Part shown: in pieces, positions 4,273 to 5,070 of the stretch | Position numbering within the stretch: the stretch's first letter is position 1 | How the letters are laid out: every line of letters begins with the position of its first letter | Assembly (NCBI GenBank): GCA_028688175.1 | Contig: JAQTYS010000204.1 | Span: forward strand, 1 to 5,070 | Reading direction: 5' to 3' | Source of the DNA: Methanothrix sp. | Lineage (GTDB): Archaea; Halobacteriota; Methanosarcinia; Methanotrichales; Methanotrichaceae | DNA length: 5,070 nucleotides | Notes under the pieces: generated by a model | What the model saw: only the letters and a program-made list of their open reading frames with translations | Told to the model about the DNA's origin: nothing | The model's database searches: none | Program-made: the position numbers and the translations under genes

Positions 4273-4713
4273 CTAGCGTTTATCCTGGCGGCCTATGTTA
4301 GAATCCAGATAATGGACTCTGAGTCTCGATTTTTTGAGCTGGAGTTCGGATGCCATCTTTTTATTGTACCATGCCCTCACAAATAGCGGCTCAATTTCTA
4401 TTGCCCGATTATAGCAATCTATGGCATCTTTGTATTTTCCTTGTTTATACAAAATATTACCTTTAGTATTATATACGTGTGCATTCTCGGGATTGAGGCG
4501 GATGGATCTATCACAACACTGCATACTCATATCATGTTTTTTCTGGAAGTAGAGAATTTCTGCTTTTGCAGACCATGCTTCCCAGTTTTCCGGATCATTC
4601 TCCAGTTCCCGTTCTACTACCATCAAGGCGCCGTCGAGTCCTTCCGAGGACAATAGACGTAATGCTTTTTTGAAGGAATCATTTCCTTCCGCCTCATTGC
4701 AGGACATTACCAT
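4273..4713 (-). CDS. TPR-repeat protein
   Basis: This 146-residue protein contains tetratricopeptide repeats, helical hairpins that mediate protein-protein contacts. An N-terminal helical region (13-43) looks like a degenerate repeat. Two clear repeats follow at about 44-77 (WEAWSAKAEILYFQKKHD, then IRLNPEN) and 78-111 (AHVYNTKGNILYKQGKYKDA, then IEIEP). A third starts at AWYNK (114-118) and breaks off into a basic tail. It has no signal peptide or membrane segment, so it is probably a cytoplasmic adaptor. I chose ATG 4713 because GGAG lies seven bases upstream; a TTG one codon earlier and an ATG two codons later are alternatives. It converges with the KaiC-like gene, with only five bases between the stops. 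A partner cannot be named from the sequence. Confidence 0.9.
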   Translation of the reverse strand: MVMSCNEAEGNDSFKKALRLLSSEGLDGALMVVERELENDPENWEAWSAKAEILYFQKKHDMSMQCCDRSIRLNPENAHVYNTKGNILYKQGKYKDAIDCYNRAIEIEPLFVRAWYNKKMASELQLKKSRLRVHYLDSNIGRQDKR

Positions 4714-4720
4714 CAAATGA

Positions 4721-4726
4721 CTCCTT
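4721..4726 (-). promoter_or_regulatory. Ribosome binding site of the TPR gene
   Basis: On the minus strand AAGGAG ends seven bases before ATG 4713, a normal spacing. It favours that start over the TTG at 4716 and the ATG at 4707. Confidence 0.7.
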
Positions 4727-4764
4727 TCTTTTTAATTGAATCTACAATAGGAAAATGTCCCTAG

Positions 4765-4788
4765 CTATATTAATAGACGATTGCGTCT
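4765..4788 (-). promoter_or_regulatory. Candidate TPR-gene promoter with adjacent palindrome
   Basis: Read on the minus strand, TTAATATAG (4773-4765) is a good archaeal TATA-like element about 50-60 bases upstream of ATG 4713, leaving a leader of about 30 bases. Directly upstream lies AGACG-ATTG-CGTCT (4775-4788), a perfect 5-bp inverted repeat with a four-base centre, placed where an operator would compete with or assist TFB/TBP. Confidence 0.45.
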
Positions 4789-4859
4789 CATTTAAGCAAA
4801 TCAAGCCACAAATCGATCACGATCGTTCACAGAAAATCTTGGAGGATAGGTGATCTTAT

Positions 4860-5070
4860 AACGTCGGGGTAAAGGGGTAGAGAAGACCCGTCCCCTTCAG
4901 GGGATGGGATGAATCGCACCCCTTTCATTACTTTCACGCCGCCCAGATCAACTATATCTATACTGGCCGCAATCTCTGTGCAACCGTTAACCTTCAGACT
5001 CGCTTGGTCGGGAATACAAGTCAGTTGCCTGTACCATGTACCCTGTAAAGTCGAACTTGGATTGGGCAAC
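4860..5070 (-). mobile_element. Right end of an IS200/IS605 (TnpB/IS1341-type) element, partial
   Basis: On the minus strand the sequence contains GCGATTCATC (4917-4908) immediately followed by a GC-rich hairpin (4908-4887) and TCTTCTC. This arrangement is characteristic of DNA just downstream of tnpB genes in IS200/IS605 and IS1341-type elements. The element would extend rightward beyond the window. A minus-strand frame stays open from the right edge to a stop at 4827-4829 (about 80 codons) and passes through the hairpin; none of the TnpB catalytic residues or the CxxC zinc motif is visible in it. Another frame ends at a TAA at 4989-4987. Either could be the C-terminal end of TnpB, or the coding part may be lost. 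The exact element boundary cannot be set. Confidence 0.5.
4871..4925 (-). ncRNA. Nested hairpins resembling a TnpB omega-RNA 3' scaffold
   Basis: The outer arms AAAGGGGT (4871-4878) and ACCCCTTT (4918-4925) pair perfectly over 8 bp. Inside, CCC-G-TCCCC (4887-4895) pairs with GGGGA-T-GGG (4900-4908) around a four-base loop. In TnpB elements the RNA covering the right end guides the nuclease, and its 3' end reads flanking DNA. If that holds here, the guide would come from bases to the left of about 4871. The fold is seen in the sequence; the RNA assignment is inference. Confidence 0.4.

Noticed and set aside
4441..4656. A 71-codon plus-strand frame opposite the TPR gene
   Set aside because: Opposite clear TPR repeats; hydrophobic, irregular translation without support.
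4811..4826. Overlapping ATCGAT/CGATCG words near the element end as an attachment or origin repeat
   Set aside because: The words are short and self-overlapping, have no second copy in the window and are easily explained by chance.
1..5070. CRISPR array, tRNA, rRNA or known riboswitch
   Set aside because: No regularly spaced repeats, cloverleaf-like arms or conserved rRNA stretches were seen on either strand; the only long repeat is the gvpA duplication.

Overview
The window looks like a piece of a methanogenic archaeon's chromosome, most plausibly from the Methanosarcinales (Methanothrix-like or Methanosarcina-like). The reasons are gas-vesicle structural genes, a stand-alone DUF835 protein (a domain I know essentially from archaea) beside a soluble PAS histidine kinase, a single-domain KaiC/RecA-like ATPase, A/T-rich TATA-like elements ahead of genes, and an IS200/IS605-type element end. 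The genus is an inference; no rRNA or other phylogenetic marker is present.

Layout. Positions 1-389 (minus strand) hold two tandem gvpA genes for the main gas-vesicle wall protein. The left copy runs off the window, and the 127 bp that can be compared are identical in both copies. Positions 390-773 are a gene-free divergent control region with a large inverted repeat next to a candidate gvpA TATA box and a second repeat cluster nearer the rightward genes. Positions 774-2891 (plus strand) form a tight, overlapping operon: a receiver-only response regulator, a soluble PAS histidine kinase and a DUF835 protein with a cysteine-rich insertion. Positions 2892-3198 are non-coding apart from a doubtful 26-codon frame, and carry a perfect 12-bp palindrome. 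Positions 3199-4267 (plus strand) hold a two-gene unit: a PadR-type winged-helix regulator coupled to a KaiC-like ATPase with an unusual Walker A motif. Positions 4273-4713 (minus strand) encode a small TPR protein convergent with the ATPase gene. The right edge (about 4860-5070, minus strand) carries what looks like the right end of an IS200/IS605 (TnpB/IS1341-type) element with nested hairpins resembling an omega-RNA scaffold.

Working hypothesis. The gas-vesicle genes lie back-to-back with a complete signalling chain: sensor kinase, receiver without an output domain, DUF835 protein, DNA-binding PadR protein and RecA-like ATPase. In haloarchaea the gvpACNO operon is likewise divergent from gvpDE, which encodes a P-loop repressor protein and a DNA-binding activator. 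The PadR/KaiC-like pair could be a non-homologous or distant counterpart, with the kinase operon as its input. The layout is seen in the sequence; the functional link is inference.
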